A DNA stretch of 64,000 nt from Sphaerotilus natans. Its GTDB lineage: Bacteria > Pseudomonadota > Gammaproteobacteria > Burkholderiales > Burkholderiaceae_C. The DNA lies in assembly GCF_900156335.1 (NCBI RefSeq), contig NZ_FTMZ01000021.1, positions 1 through 64,000 of the forward strand, given 5' to 3'. Positions 43,703 to 52,028 of this stretch are shown here, one piece after another; positions within the stretch are counted from its first letter, which is position 1, and the number at the start of each line of letters is the position of its first letter. The notes under the pieces are model-generated. The model ran no database searches. It was not told the DNA's origin and saw nothing but the letters and a program-made list of their open reading frames with translations. The position numbers and the translations under genes were made by a program.

Positions 43703-45070
43703 TCAGACATGCAGCAGCAGGTGCTCGCGCTCCCACGGCGAGATCACCTTCATGAACTCGGCGTATTCGGTCTCCTTCACCTCGGTGTAGACGGTGACGA
43801 AGGCCTCGCCCAGCACGGCGGCCAGATCACGCTCGGCGCGCAGCTTCTCCAGCGCCTCGCCCAGGCTGCGCGGCAGCTGGTAGTCGCCGAGGTAGGCGTC
43901 GCCCTTGCATTCCGGCGTGGGCTCGACGCGGTTCTTCATGCCCAGGTAGCCGCAGGCCAGCGTCGCCGCCAGCGCCACATAGGGGTTGGCGTCGGCGCCG
44001 ATGACGCGGTTCTCGATGCGCCGCGCCGCCGGCGAGGCCACGGGCGAGCGGATGCCCACCGTGCGGTTGTCGGTGCCCCACTGGATGTTGATCGGCGCGG
44101 CGGTGAAGCGGGCAAGGCGGCGGTAGCTGTTGACGTAGGGCGCGAACAGCGCCATCGCCGCCGGGATGTACTTCTGCAGCCCGCCGATGTACCAGCGGAA
44201 CATGTCGCTGGCGCTGCCGTCGGCGTTGCTGAAGATGTTGCGGCCCTGCGTGTCGGTGATGCTCTGGTGGATGTGCATCGCGCTGCCCGGCTCGCCGGCG
44301 ATCGGCTTGGCCATGAAGGTGGCGAACATGTTGTGGCGCATCGCCGCCTCGCGCACCGTGCGCTTGAAGAAGAACACCTCGTCGGCCAGTCCCAGCGGGT
44401 GGTCGTGGAAGAAGTTGATCTCCATCTGCCCGGCGCCGATCTCGTGGATCAGCGTGTCGACGTTGAGCTCCATCTGCTCGCAGTAGGAGTAGACGTCCTC
44501 GAACAGCGGGTCGAACTCGTTGACCGCGTCGATCGAGTAGGCCTGGCGGCTGGTCTCGGCGCGGCCCGAGCGGCCGATCGGGGGCTTGAGCGGCATGTCC
44601 GGGTCGGTGTTGCGCGCCACCAGATAGAACTCCAGCTCGGGCGCGACGATCGGGTTCCAGCCCTCGGCCTCGTACAGATCGCAGACCCGACGCAGCACCG
44701 AGCGCGGCGCGAAGGGCACGATGTTGCCCGCCTTGTCGTAGCAGTCGTGCACCACCTGCGCGGTCGGGTCGCTGGCCCACGGCACGATGCGCACGGTGCG
44801 CGGGTCCGGGCGCAGGTGCATGTCGTGGTCGGTCGGGCTGATGACGTCGTAGTAGGGGCCCTCGGCCGGGAATTCGCCGGTCACGCCCATGGCCACCACC
44901 GCCTCGGGCAGGCGCATGCCGCGGTCTTCGGTGAACTTCTTGCGCGGCAGGATCTTGCCGCGCGCCACGCCGGTCAGGTCGGGCACCAGGCACTCGATCT
45001 CGGTGACGCGGTGCTGGTCGAGCCACTGCTCGAGGTCGTTGAAGTTGAAGTGTTTCCTGTCGCTGTTCAT
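43703..45070 (-). CDS. puuA: Gamma-glutamylputrescine synthetase (glutamine synthetase family)
   Basis: A 455-residue glutamine-synthetase-like ligase, expected to join glutamate to putrescine with ATP. The beta-grasp N-terminus (ECLVPDLTGVARGKILPRKK) leads into the catalytic domain with ELEFYLV, EIGAGQMEINF, GSAMHIHQS (metal and ammonia-site area) and the NRTVGIRSP arginine loop. The clear adenylylation tyrosine loop of true GlnA is not seen. Neighbours puuD, puuB and puuC support the assignment; SpuI is the equivalent name in Pseudomonas. Confidence 0.92.
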   Translation of the reverse strand: MNSDRKHFNFNDLEQWLDQHRVTEIECLVPDLTGVARGKILPRKKFTEDRGMRLPEAVVAMGVTGEFPAEGPYYDVISPTDHDMHLRPDPRTVRIVPWASDPTAQVVHDCYDKAGNIVPFAPRSVLRRVCDLYEAEGWNPIVAPELEFYLVARNTDPDMPLKPPIGRSGRAETSRQAYSIDAVNEFDPLFEDVYSYCEQMELNVDTLIHEIGAGQMEINFFHDHPLGLADEVFFFKRTVREAAMRHNMFATFMAKPIAGEPGSAMHIHQSITDTQGRNIFSNADGSASDMFRWYIGGLQKYIPAAMALFAPYVNSYRRLARFTAAPINIQWGTDNRTVGIRSPVASPAARRIENRVIGADANPYVALAATLACGYLGMKNRVEPTPECKGDAYLGDYQLPRSLGEALEKLRAERDLAAVLGEAFVTVYTEVKETEYAEFMKVISPWEREHLLLHV

Positions 45071-45169
45071 GGGGAGTCTCGGTCACATGCGGGCGAGCTG
45101 AGCCGGCACGAGGCTCCAGCGCTGGAACTCATGCGGTCTTCATGCTCGTTCGGGGCAGGGCGCGCGGAC

Positions 45170-45970
45170 TCAGCGACTGGGTGGGCGGTGCAGGTCCCGG
45201 TAGTCCTGACAGGCCAGACCGAAGGCGCGCAGCAGCGCCATCGACACCGGGTTGGAGGCGGCCTGCCATTCGGGATGCCACTGCACCGCGAGCTGGAAGA
45301 CCGGACCCTGCGGGTGGCCACCGATCGAGAAGGCCTCGACCAGGCCGTCGGGCGCGCGGGCCTCGACGTTCAGGCCCTCGGCCAGACGGCTCACGCCCTG
45401 GCCATGCACGCTGTTGACGACGATGTCTGCCGGTCGGCCCAGGGAGGCCAGCGCACGCGCCATCAGGCCCTCGGGCACCAGATGGACCGGATGGGCCGGG
45501 CCGTACTGCACCTCGACCGGATCGTCGCTGCGCGAGCGGTGGTCGGCCAGGCCGTCGACCTCCTGCACCGCCTGGTGCAGCGTGCCGCCCAGCGCGACAT
45601 TGACCTCCTGGAAGCCGCGGCAGATGGCCAGCAGCGGCATGCCGCGTGCGACCAGCTTCGGGATCAGCGGCAGGGTCCAGTCGTCGCGCGCCGGATCGAG
45701 CGGCAGGGTGGTGTCATGCACTGGCTGGCCGAAATGGCTCGGGTGCACGTTCGAGGGCGAGCCGGTCAGCAGCACGCCGTCGGCCAGGTCGAGCAGGGCG
45801 TCGAGCTCCTCGCGCGAGGCGGAGGGCACCACCAGCGGCAGCGCGCCGGCCAGGCGCACCGCATCGACATATTTCTGGCCTGCGACATGGAAGGGATGCT
45901 GTCCGAGCATCCGGTTGCAGGCCGGGACCAGCACCACGGGGGGCCGGCGGGACGGGATCGAGCTGTTCAT
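45170..45970 (-). CDS. puuD: Gamma-glutamyl-GABA hydrolase (class I amidotransferase fold)
   Basis: A 266-residue peptidase-C26 protein. The nucleophile Cys lies in LLAICRGFQEVNVALGGTLHQ and the base His in QLAVQWHPEW; LLTGSPSNVHPSHFG is the usual oxyanion region. It should release GABA and glutamate from gamma-glutamyl-GABA, the last step of the glutamylated route. It lies between puuB and puuA on the same strand. Confidence 0.93.
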   Translation of the reverse strand: MNSSIPSRRPPVVLVPACNRMLGQHPFHVAGQKYVDAVRLAGALPLVVPSASREELDALLDLADGVLLTGSPSNVHPSHFGQPVHDTTLPLDPARDDWTLPLIPKLVARGMPLLAICRGFQEVNVALGGTLHQAVQEVDGLADHRSRSDDPVEVQYGPAHPVHLVPEGLMARALASLGRPADIVVNSVHGQGVSRLAEGLNVEARAPDGLVEAFSIGGHPQGPVFQLAVQWHPEWQAASNPVSMALLRAFGLACQDYRDLHRPPSR

Positions 45971-46136
45971 TGGGCTTGCCGCGACCAGGTTATTGGCCTG
46001 GAGGCGCTGGGCTTACTGACCTCACTGCGGGTCGGACAAGGGGCACCGAGGTGTTGCACGGAGTGTGCCAGCACCAATCGGGTGCGTCCACCGGGTTCCC
46101 CCGATGGCACGGTCCGGGCTGCGGTCTTCCCCAGCT

Positions 46137-47468
46137 TCATCCCGTGACGTCGCGCAGCCGGTGCCACAGCATGCCCAGCACCAGCGTCGGGGTGCGCAGG
46201 CGCTCGCCGCCGGGAAAGGGGCGGTGCCGCAGCCGCGCGAACAGGTCGAAGCGGCTGGCGTCCTCGCAGATGGCCTCGGCCACCAGCTTGCCGGCCAGGC
46301 CCGTCAGCGCCAGGCCGTGGCCGGAGAAGCCCTGCAGCAGATAGATCGGTGCACCGGCCGCCCCATCCGGGGGCAGGCGGCTGAAATCGGGTGCACGGTT
46401 CATCGTGATGTCGACGAAGCCGCCCCAGACATGGGTCAGCGGCCGCCAGGCCAGACGCGGGAAGACCCGGGCGAGGCGGGCCTGCAGGCTGCCGGCCAGG
46501 TTCGGCGGGGTCAGGGTGCTGTAGCTGACCTTGCCGCCGAAGAGCAGGCGCTGGTCGGCGGTCGGGCGGAAATAGTCGAGCACGAAGTTGCTGTCGCACA
46601 CCGCCGCGCGGGTGGGCAGCAGGCCATCCATCTCGCTGGGGTCGAGCGGCTCGGTCACGCCGACATAGGTGCCCACCGGCATGATGCGCGCGCCGGTGCC
46701 CGGTGGCAGCGCGCCGGCGTCGGCCACGGCCGGCAGGTGCACATTGCCGGCCAGCAGCACCTGGTCGGCGACGACCTGGCCCTGCGCAGTGCGCAGCAGC
46801 GTGACGCTGCGGTGGCGCTCGATGCGCTGCACCGGGCTGTGCTCATGCAGCCGCGCGCCCTCGCGCCAGGCGGCGTCGGCCAGGCCGAGCGCGTACTTGA
46901 GCGGATGCAGATGGCCGCCGCGGCGGTCGTAGCAGCCGCCGTGATAGCGCGGGCTGCGGATGTGCAGGCCCAGCGCCGCGCGGTCCAGCCACTGGGTCGG
47001 ATGCTCGTAGACGCTGGCCATGCGCTCGGCCTCGCGGCGCAGCGCGGCGGCCTTGCGCGCGCTGGTGGCCACCGTCAGCGCGCCCGACTGCCAGTCGCAG
47101 GCGATGCGGTAGCGGTCGCGCCGGGCATGGATCAGCGTCAGCGCCTCCAGCGTCATCGCCCACAGGCGACGCGCATCGGCCAGACCGAGCTGGGCCTCGA
47201 TCTCGTCCATGCCGCAGGCCAGGCCGCCCAGCGCCTGACCGCCGTTGCGCCCCGAGGCCGCCCAGCCGAGCTGCTGCGCCTCCAGCAGCACCACCTGCCG
47301 GCCACGCTGCGCCAGCTCCAGCGCGGCCGACAGCCCGGCCAGCCCGCCGCCGACGATCGCCACCTCCGCGCGCACCTCGCCCTGCAGCGCAGGATGGTCC
47401 TGACGGCGTGATGCCGTCTCGGCGTACCAGGAATGGCGGGCCAGCGATCGGTCGGTCTGCAGCAGCAT
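46137..47468 (-). CDS. puuB: Gamma-glutamylputrescine oxidase (FAD, PuuB-type)
   Basis: A 443-residue DAO-family flavoenzyme. The start at 47468 follows GGGAGAGA. Residues about 35-65 form the FAD Rossmann motif EVAIVGGGLAGLSAALELA; the WAASGRNGGQALGG segment and C-terminal LLQGFSGHGLALTGLAGKL complete the flavin site. It should oxidise gamma-glutamyl-putrescine to the aminobutyraldehyde with O2. It is the first gene of the leftward puu set, divergent from the P-loop kinase gene. Confidence 0.92.
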   Translation of the reverse strand: MLLQTDRSLARHSWYAETASRRQDHPALQGEVRAEVAIVGGGLAGLSAALELAQRGRQVVLLEAQQLGWAASGRNGGQALGGLACGMDEIEAQLGLADARRLWAMTLEALTLIHARRDRYRIACDWQSGALTVATSARKAAALRREAERMASVYEHPTQWLDRAALGLHIRSPRYHGGCYDRRGGHLHPLKYALGLADAAWREGARLHEHSPVQRIERHRSVTLLRTAQGQVVADQVLLAGNVHLPAVADAGALPPGTGARIMPVGTYVGVTEPLDPSEMDGLLPTRAAVCDSNFVLDYFRPTADQRLLFGGKVSYSTLTPPNLAGSLQARLARVFPRLAWRPLTHVWGGFVDITMNRAPDFSRLPPDGAAGAPIYLLQGFSGHGLALTGLAGKLVAEAICEDASRFDLFARLRHRPFPGGERLRTPTLVLGMLWHRLRDVTG

Positions 47469-47668
47469 GCGCGCGTCGTCTCTCCCTGTCCGGCGGTTGC
47501 CGGGTTCGCGCTGATTGTGCGGCAGGCGCTGCGGCGCGTGAAGCCTGTCACGGCATGGAACCGATCCCGTCCTGCCATGCGTCCAGGTATGCGTCCAGGT
47601 GCGCAGTGGAACAATCGCGGCTCCGATCCCTGGATTCCTTGACCGATTCGATCGCACGGAGCTTGTCC

Positions 47669-48361
47669 ATGTCCTCTCTCTGCCTGCCCTCTGGGTCGTC
47701 CTCTGGCGTGCCGTCGCCTGTCCTGCCCGCCGGAGCCCTCGAGCGGCTCGAGGCGCTGCTGTCCTGCCCGAGCGGCACCGGCGGGCGGCGTGTACTCGGC
47801 CTGGTCGGGGCGCCGGGCGCGGGCAAGTCGACGCTGGCCGAGGCGCTGCTGCAGCACTGCGAGCGCCTGCAGCCCGGCCTGGCCTGCCTGGTGCCGATGG
47901 ACGGTTTCCATCTCGCACAGGCCGAGCTCGAGCGCCTGGGCCGCGCCGCGCGCAAGGGCGCGCCCGACACCTTCGACAGCGCCGGCTTCGTGGCGCTGCT
48001 GCGCCGGCTGCGTTCGCCCGTCGCGGGCGAGACGGTCTACGCGCCGGTCTTCCGCCGCGAGATCGAGGAGCCGGTGGCCGGCGCGATCGGCGTGCCCGAC
48101 ACCGTGCGGCTGGTCATCACCGAGGGCAACTATCTGCTGCTGGACGAGCACGGCTGGGCGCCGGTGCGCGGGCTGCTGGACGCGTCCTGGTATGTCGGCG
48201 TCGACGACGCGCTGCGCCGGCGCCGGCTGGTCGAGCGCCACATCCGCTTCGGCCGCACCCCCGCCGAGGCCGAGGCCTGGGCCGAGTCGACCGACGAGCC
48301 CAATGCCCGGCGCATCGCCGCCACCCGCGAGCGCGCCGACTGGACCGTCATGATCGGCTGA
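47669..48361 (+). CDS. P-loop nucleoside/sugar kinase-like protein (YggC/uridine kinase group)
   Basis: A 230-residue kinase. ATG 47669 follows GGAG; the long frame upstream has no support. Walker A is GLVGAPGAGKST near residue 50, with the VPMDGFHLAQ substrate segment and VITEGNYLLLD (Walker B-like) that mark the phosphoribulokinase/uridine kinase superfamily and its FrcK/YggC branch. The phosphate acceptor is unknown; fructose or a nucleoside are candidates. No sugar transporter is adjacent. Confidence 0.85.
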   Translation: MSSLCLPSGSSSGVPSPVLPAGALERLEALLSCPSGTGGRRVLGLVGAPGAGKSTLAEALLQHCERLQPGLACLVPMDGFHLAQAELERLGRAARKGAPDTFDSAGFVALLRRLRSPVAGETVYAPVFRREIEEPVAGAIGVPDTVRLVITEGNYLLLDEHGWAPVRGLLDASWYVGVDDALRRRRLVERHIRFGRTPAEAEAWAESTDEPNARRIAATRERADWTVMIG

Positions 48362-48377
48362 GTTCCGTCAAATCCAT

Positions 48378-48396
48378 TGTCAAACGGTTGTCACGG
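48378..48396 (+). promoter_or_regulatory. Pho-box-like direct repeats upstream of response regulator
   Basis: TTGTCAAACGGTTGTCACG contains two TTGTCA units 11 bases apart, and a third GTCA lies 12 bases further upstream at 48367. PhoB-type regulators bind tandem 11-base repeats of this kind (consensus CTGTCATA). It lies about 58 bases before the regulator start, so autoregulation or phosphate control is possible. Inferred. Confidence 0.45.
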
Positions 48397-48453
48397 GAGG
48401 GCGACAGCATCGCGGGTCAGATCACGTTTCACATTTGCCGGAGTCCGCCTGCC

Positions 48454-49158
48454 ATGTCCGATGTCGCCCGATCCGCTGCCGGAGCCGTCCGCCGTACGGT
48501 GCTGACCGTCGTGGCCGACCCGGTGATCCGCGAGCTGCTGGCGCTGCATCTGCGCGAGGCCGGCTTCTTTGCGGTCACCGCCGCCACCTCGGCCGAGGCC
48601 TGTCGCCTGGCCGGCGAGGTGCTGCCCGATGTGCTGCTGATCGATCCCGATGCGCCCGACTGCGCCGATCTGGCCTTCTGCGCCCGCCTGTCGGAGACGG
48701 TGCGCATCGTGGTGCTGTCGGGCTCGCCGGCCTGCTGCAGCCGGGTGCCCCGGGTCGCGCTGTGCCTGCACAAGCCCTATGCGCCCCGGGATCTGGTCGA
48801 GCGGCTGCAGGGCCTGCCGGACCGCGTCGATGCGCCCGACCTGAACCGGCAGGGCGGCATCGACATCGATCTGGACCGCCACCTGATCACCGTGCGGCGC
48901 CAGGGCCGGCGGGTCGAGCTCGACCTGTCGCCGGTGGAGCTGCGGCTGCTGCGCTGTCTGGTCGAGCAGCCCGGCCGGGTGCTGACCCGCGAGATGCTGC
49001 GCAACCAGGTCTGGGGCGAGGGCGCGGCGGTCGACCTGCGCACCGTCGACCAGAACATCCGCCGGCTGCGCCGCGAGCTGGGTGCGGCCGATGCGGGCGA
49101 GCTGATCCGCACGGTGCGCGGCATCGGCTACCGCTTCAGCGAGGGCGCCGCGGCCTGA
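48454..49158 (+). CDS. OmpR/PhoB-family response regulator (orphan)
   Basis: A 234-residue two-domain regulator. The receiver (about 15-125) has the likely phospho-Asp in VLLIDPDAPD, a Ser in VVLSG and Lys in LHKPY, but only one Asp in the N-terminal acidic pocket (VVADPV) and an atypical loop before the Lys. The C-terminal winged helix (about 135-232) is canonical: LSPVELRLLRCLVEQPGRVL, VDLRTVDQNIRRLRREL, IRTVRGIGYRF. No histidine kinase gene is adjacent. The diguanylate cyclase that follows is 90 bases downstream and may be its target or partner. Confidence 0.9.
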   Translation: MSDVARSAAGAVRRTVLTVVADPVIRELLALHLREAGFFAVTAATSAEACRLAGEVLPDVLLIDPDAPDCADLAFCARLSETVRIVVLSGSPACCSRVPRVALCLHKPYAPRDLVERLQGLPDRVDAPDLNRQGGIDIDLDRHLITVRRQGRRVELDLSPVELRLLRCLVEQPGRVLTREMLRNQVWGEGAAVDLRTVDQNIRRLRRELGAADAGELIRTVRGIGYRFSEGAAA

Positions 49159-49248
49159 AGCCGCCCCCAGGTATCCCTGTCGTCCACAAACCCTGCTTGC
49201 ATCCGCAGCGAGGAGTGCGAAAATGAAATAAACGCACTCCATTGCCGC

Positions 49249-50385
49249 ATGTCATTGCAGATATCCGAAACGGTCCAGCCCGGCGTGCCGACCGGTCGGG
49301 TTCACTGGCTGGTGGCGATGAACCGTCGCAACCGGTCGATGGCCTTCGTGCTGCTGTGGCCGGCGATGGCGGCGCAGATGCGCGGTCTCGAGGCGGTCGG
49401 ACCGCTGGCTTGGACGCTGCTGACGCTGCACCTGCTGCTGCTGCCGCAGCTGATGTACTGGCGTGCCTGCCGGTCGGCCCAGCCCCGGGAGACCGAGGTC
49501 GGCCACATGCTGCTGGATGCGCTGTGCTTCGGCCTGTGGTCGGGCTGGCTGGGGCATCCGCTGTGGATCACCGCCGCCACCTCGGTCTGCATCACCGCCA
49601 ACCTGATGGCCTTTCGCGGGCCGCGCGGCGCGCTGCAGGCGCTCGGGCTCTATCTGGCGGGCGCGGTGCTGATGACCTTCGGCCTGGGCATCACGCCGGT
49701 GCTCGAGACCGACCGGATCGCCGCGCTGCTGAGCCTGCTGACGCTCGAGGTCTATCTGCTCGGCTTTGCCTATGGCGCCTATCAGCGCTCGATGCTGCTG
49801 CACCGCACCCGCGGCGAGCTGCAGCAGCGGCTCGACCAGATCGCGGCGCTGCAGGAGCGGCTGACCGAGCAGGCGCGGCGTGATCCGCTCACCGGCCTGC
49901 ACAACCGGCATTTCCTGACCGAGCGGGTGCACGAGCTGACGCACAACGGCAGCGGGGCCGGCATGTCGATCGGCGTGATGCTGGTCGACATCGACCATTT
50001 CAAGCAGGTCAACGACCGGCATGGCCATCAGGCCGGCGACCGGGTGCTGCAGGCGGTGGCGCGGCTGCTGGTGCTGGCGCACGAGGAGGGCGCCGAGGTG
50101 GTCTGCCGCTACGGCGGCGAGGAGTTCCTGCTGCTGCTGCCCGACCGGGGCGCCGCACGCATGCGGGCGCTGGCCGAGCGGCTGCGCGGCGGGGTGGAGG
50201 CGCTGCGCATCGAGACCGGCCGCGACGCGTCCGATTCGTCCGACGCGCAGATCGCGGTCACGCTGTCGATCGGCTGGGCCTGCGGGCACGGGGAGCCGAT
50301 CGAGCGGCTGATCGATCGCGCCGACCGGGCGCTCTACCGCGCCAAGCAGGCCGGGCGCAACCGGGTCGAGTCCGCCCTGGGCTGA
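49249..50385 (+). CDS. MASE2-GGDEF diguanylate cyclase
   Basis: A 378-residue membrane cyclase that makes c-di-GMP from GTP. The N-terminus is a MASE2 sensor region with about five helices (from NRRNRSMAFVLLWPAMAA, about 25-190). A short coiled coil leads into the GGDEF domain (about 205-378), with RDPLTGLHNR, DIDHFKQVND and the active-site motif YGGEEF, which is functional. The usual RxxD product-inhibition site before GGEEF is not visible (HEEGAEVVC instead). Its product could feed the LapD receptor encoded in this window. Confidence 0.93.
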   Translation: MSLQISETVQPGVPTGRVHWLVAMNRRNRSMAFVLLWPAMAAQMRGLEAVGPLAWTLLTLHLLLLPQLMYWRACRSAQPRETEVGHMLLDALCFGLWSGWLGHPLWITAATSVCITANLMAFRGPRGALQALGLYLAGAVLMTFGLGITPVLETDRIAALLSLLTLEVYLLGFAYGAYQRSMLLHRTRGELQQRLDQIAALQERLTEQARRDPLTGLHNRHFLTERVHELTHNGSGAGMSIGVMLVDIDHFKQVNDRHGHQAGDRVLQAVARLLVLAHEEGAEVVCRYGGEEFLLLLPDRGAARMRALAERLRGGVEALRIETGRDASDSSDAQIAVTLSIGWACGHGEPIERLIDRADRALYRAKQAGRNRVESALG

Positions 50386-50416
50386 GGCCTTCACGCCGCT
50401 TCCTTATGATCGGCGC

Positions 50417-51040
50417 ATGTCCGATTTCCTTTTCACGCCTACCGACGAGCGCGCGATGCGCCTGGCGCTCGACCAGGCGCTCAATGCCGCGCTGATCGGC
50501 GAGGTGCCGGTGGGCGCCGTGATCCTGCGCGACGGCCAGGTCCTCGCCACCGGCTACAACCGCCCGATCACCACCCACGACCCGACCGCGCATGCCGAGA
50601 TGGTGGCGCTGCGCCACGCCGCCGAGCTGATCGAGAACTACCGCCTGCCCGACTGCGAGCTGTTCGTGACGCTCGAGCCCTGCGCGATGTGCGCGATGGC
50701 GCTGATGCACGCGCGCTTCAAGCGCGTGGTCTTCGGCGCCTGGGATCCGAAGACCGGCTCGGCCGGCTCGGTGGTCGATCTGTTCGCGCAGCCGCAGCTC
50801 AATCACCACACCACGGTGCAGGGCGGGCTGCTGGCCGGGCCCTGCGGCGACCTGCTGCGCGAGTTCTTCGCCCGGCGCCGCGCCGAGCAGAAGGCGCAGC
50901 GCCAGCGCGAGCGCGAGGCGCAGGCCTGCCTGCAGGCGCCGCCGGCCGCGCTGCCCGCCATCCCGGCCGGCGAGGTGCTGGAGCTGGACCTGAACGATCT
51001 GAATCTGAACGATCTGAACAACCTGGGATTCAAGCCATGA
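50417..51040 (+). CDS. tadA: tRNA adenosine(34) deaminase TadA
   Basis: A 207-residue zinc deaminase that converts A34 to inosine in tRNA-Arg(ACG). The zinc/catalytic motifs are HAEMVAL with the proton-shuttle Glu and EPCAMCAMAL with two Cys ligands; GAWDPKTGSAGSV is also typical. The C-terminus is about 40 residues longer than common forms and ends in an Asp/Asn/Leu repeat (LDLNDLNLNDLNNL) of unknown role. It overlaps ldcA by 4 bases. Confidence 0.95.
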   Translation: MSDFLFTPTDERAMRLALDQALNAALIGEVPVGAVILRDGQVLATGYNRPITTHDPTAHAEMVALRHAAELIENYRLPDCELFVTLEPCAMCAMALMHARFKRVVFGAWDPKTGSAGSVVDLFAQPQLNHHTTVQGGLLAGPCGDLLREFFARRRAEQKAQRQREREAQACLQAPPAALPAIPAGEVLELDLNDLNLNDLNNLGFKP

Positions 51041-51999
51041 GCCTGACCGAACCTGTCGACGCGGCCCGGCCGACGCTGACCCTCTACAGCCCGTCCGGCG
51101 TGGTGATGCGCGCGCCCGACCTGCGCCGCGCCGCCGCCCGCCTGGCGCGGCTGGGCTTCGCGGTGACGGTCGACGCCAGCGCGACCGCGAAGTTCCAGCG
51201 CTTCGCCGGCGACGACGACACCCGGCTGGCGGCGCTGCACCGCGTGGCCGACGCCGCGCCCTCGATCGCGCTGGCCACCCGCGGCGGCTATGGGCTGACG
51301 CGGCTGCTTGACCGCATCGAGTGGGACCGGCTGGCGGCGGCGGTCGATCGCGGCACCCGCTGGGTCGGCTACAGCGACCAGACCGCGCTGCAGCTGGCGC
51401 TGCTGGCGCACACCGGGCGCAGCAGCTGGCACGGCCCGCTGGGCATCGAGGACTTCGGTCGCACCGACGGCGACGGCCCCGGCGGCCTGGACGACCTCAC
51501 GCCCGACTGCTTCATCGAGGCGATGAGCGGCGAGCTGGAGGCGGTGGGCTTTCGCACCGAGGCCGGCTTCGACGGCCTGCACGCCCACGGCGTGCTGTGG
51601 GGCGGCAACCTGACGGTGCTGTGCTCGCTGCTGGGCACGCCGCACTGGCCGCGCATCGAGGGCGGCATCCTCTTTCTCGAGGACATCAACGAGCACCCCT
51701 ACCGGGTCGAGCGCATGCTGCTGCAGCTGCACCAGGCCGGGGTGCTGGCCGCGCAGAAGGCGGTGGTGCTGGGCGACTTCAGCGGCTGGCGCAAGTCGCC
51801 GCTGGACCGCGGCTACACGCTCAAGACCATGGTGGCGCAGCTGCGTGCGGTCTGCCCGGTGCCGATCCTGACCGGGCTGCCCTTCGGCCATGTGCCCACC
51901 AAGGTGACGCTGCCGGTGGGCCGCTGCGTCGAGCTGCAGGTGCTGCGCCGCGACGTGCTGCTGTCCTGGGCCTGCGACCACGACCACGACCACGACTGA
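51037..51999 (+). CDS. ldcA: LD-carboxypeptidase (muramoyltetrapeptide carboxypeptidase, S66)
   Basis: A 320-residue cytoplasmic serine peptidase that removes D-Ala from the L-Lys/DAP-D-Ala bond of recycled murein tetrapeptides. The nucleophile Ser is in WVGYSDQTALQLAL, a Glu in ILFLEDINEHPYRVER and the His in FGHVPTKVTLP. The start overlaps the tadA stop (ATGA). The extreme C-terminus is DHDHDHD, from a repeated GACCAC codon pair, a possible metal-binding or slippage-prone tail. A hairpin lies just after the stop. Confidence 0.92.
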   Translation: MSLTEPVDAARPTLTLYSPSGVVMRAPDLRRAAARLARLGFAVTVDASATAKFQRFAGDDDTRLAALHRVADAAPSIALATRGGYGLTRLLDRIEWDRLAAAVDRGTRWVGYSDQTALQLALLAHTGRSSWHGPLGIEDFGRTDGDGPGGLDDLTPDCFIEAMSGELEAVGFRTEAGFDGLHAHGVLWGGNLTVLCSLLGTPHWPRIEGGILFLEDINEHPYRVERMLLQLHQAGVLAAQKAVVLGDFSGWRKSPLDRGYTLKTMVAQLRAVCPVPILTGLPFGHVPTKVTLPVGRCVELQVLRRDVLLSWACDHDHDHD

Positions 52000-52001
52000 C
52001 A

Positions 52002-52028
52002 CCGTCATCCTCGCGCAGGCGAGGATCT
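52002..52028. repeat. Single REP-like arm and hairpin between ldcA and paaY
   Basis: CCGTCATCCTCGCGCAGGCG and its continuation are a diverged arm of the element at 43573. ATCCTCGC-GCAG-GCGAGGAT is a perfect 8-bp hairpin lying 7 bases after the ldcA stop. It reaches the paaY stop codon from the other side. It may serve as a convergent terminator; there is no T run. Confidence 0.6.
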
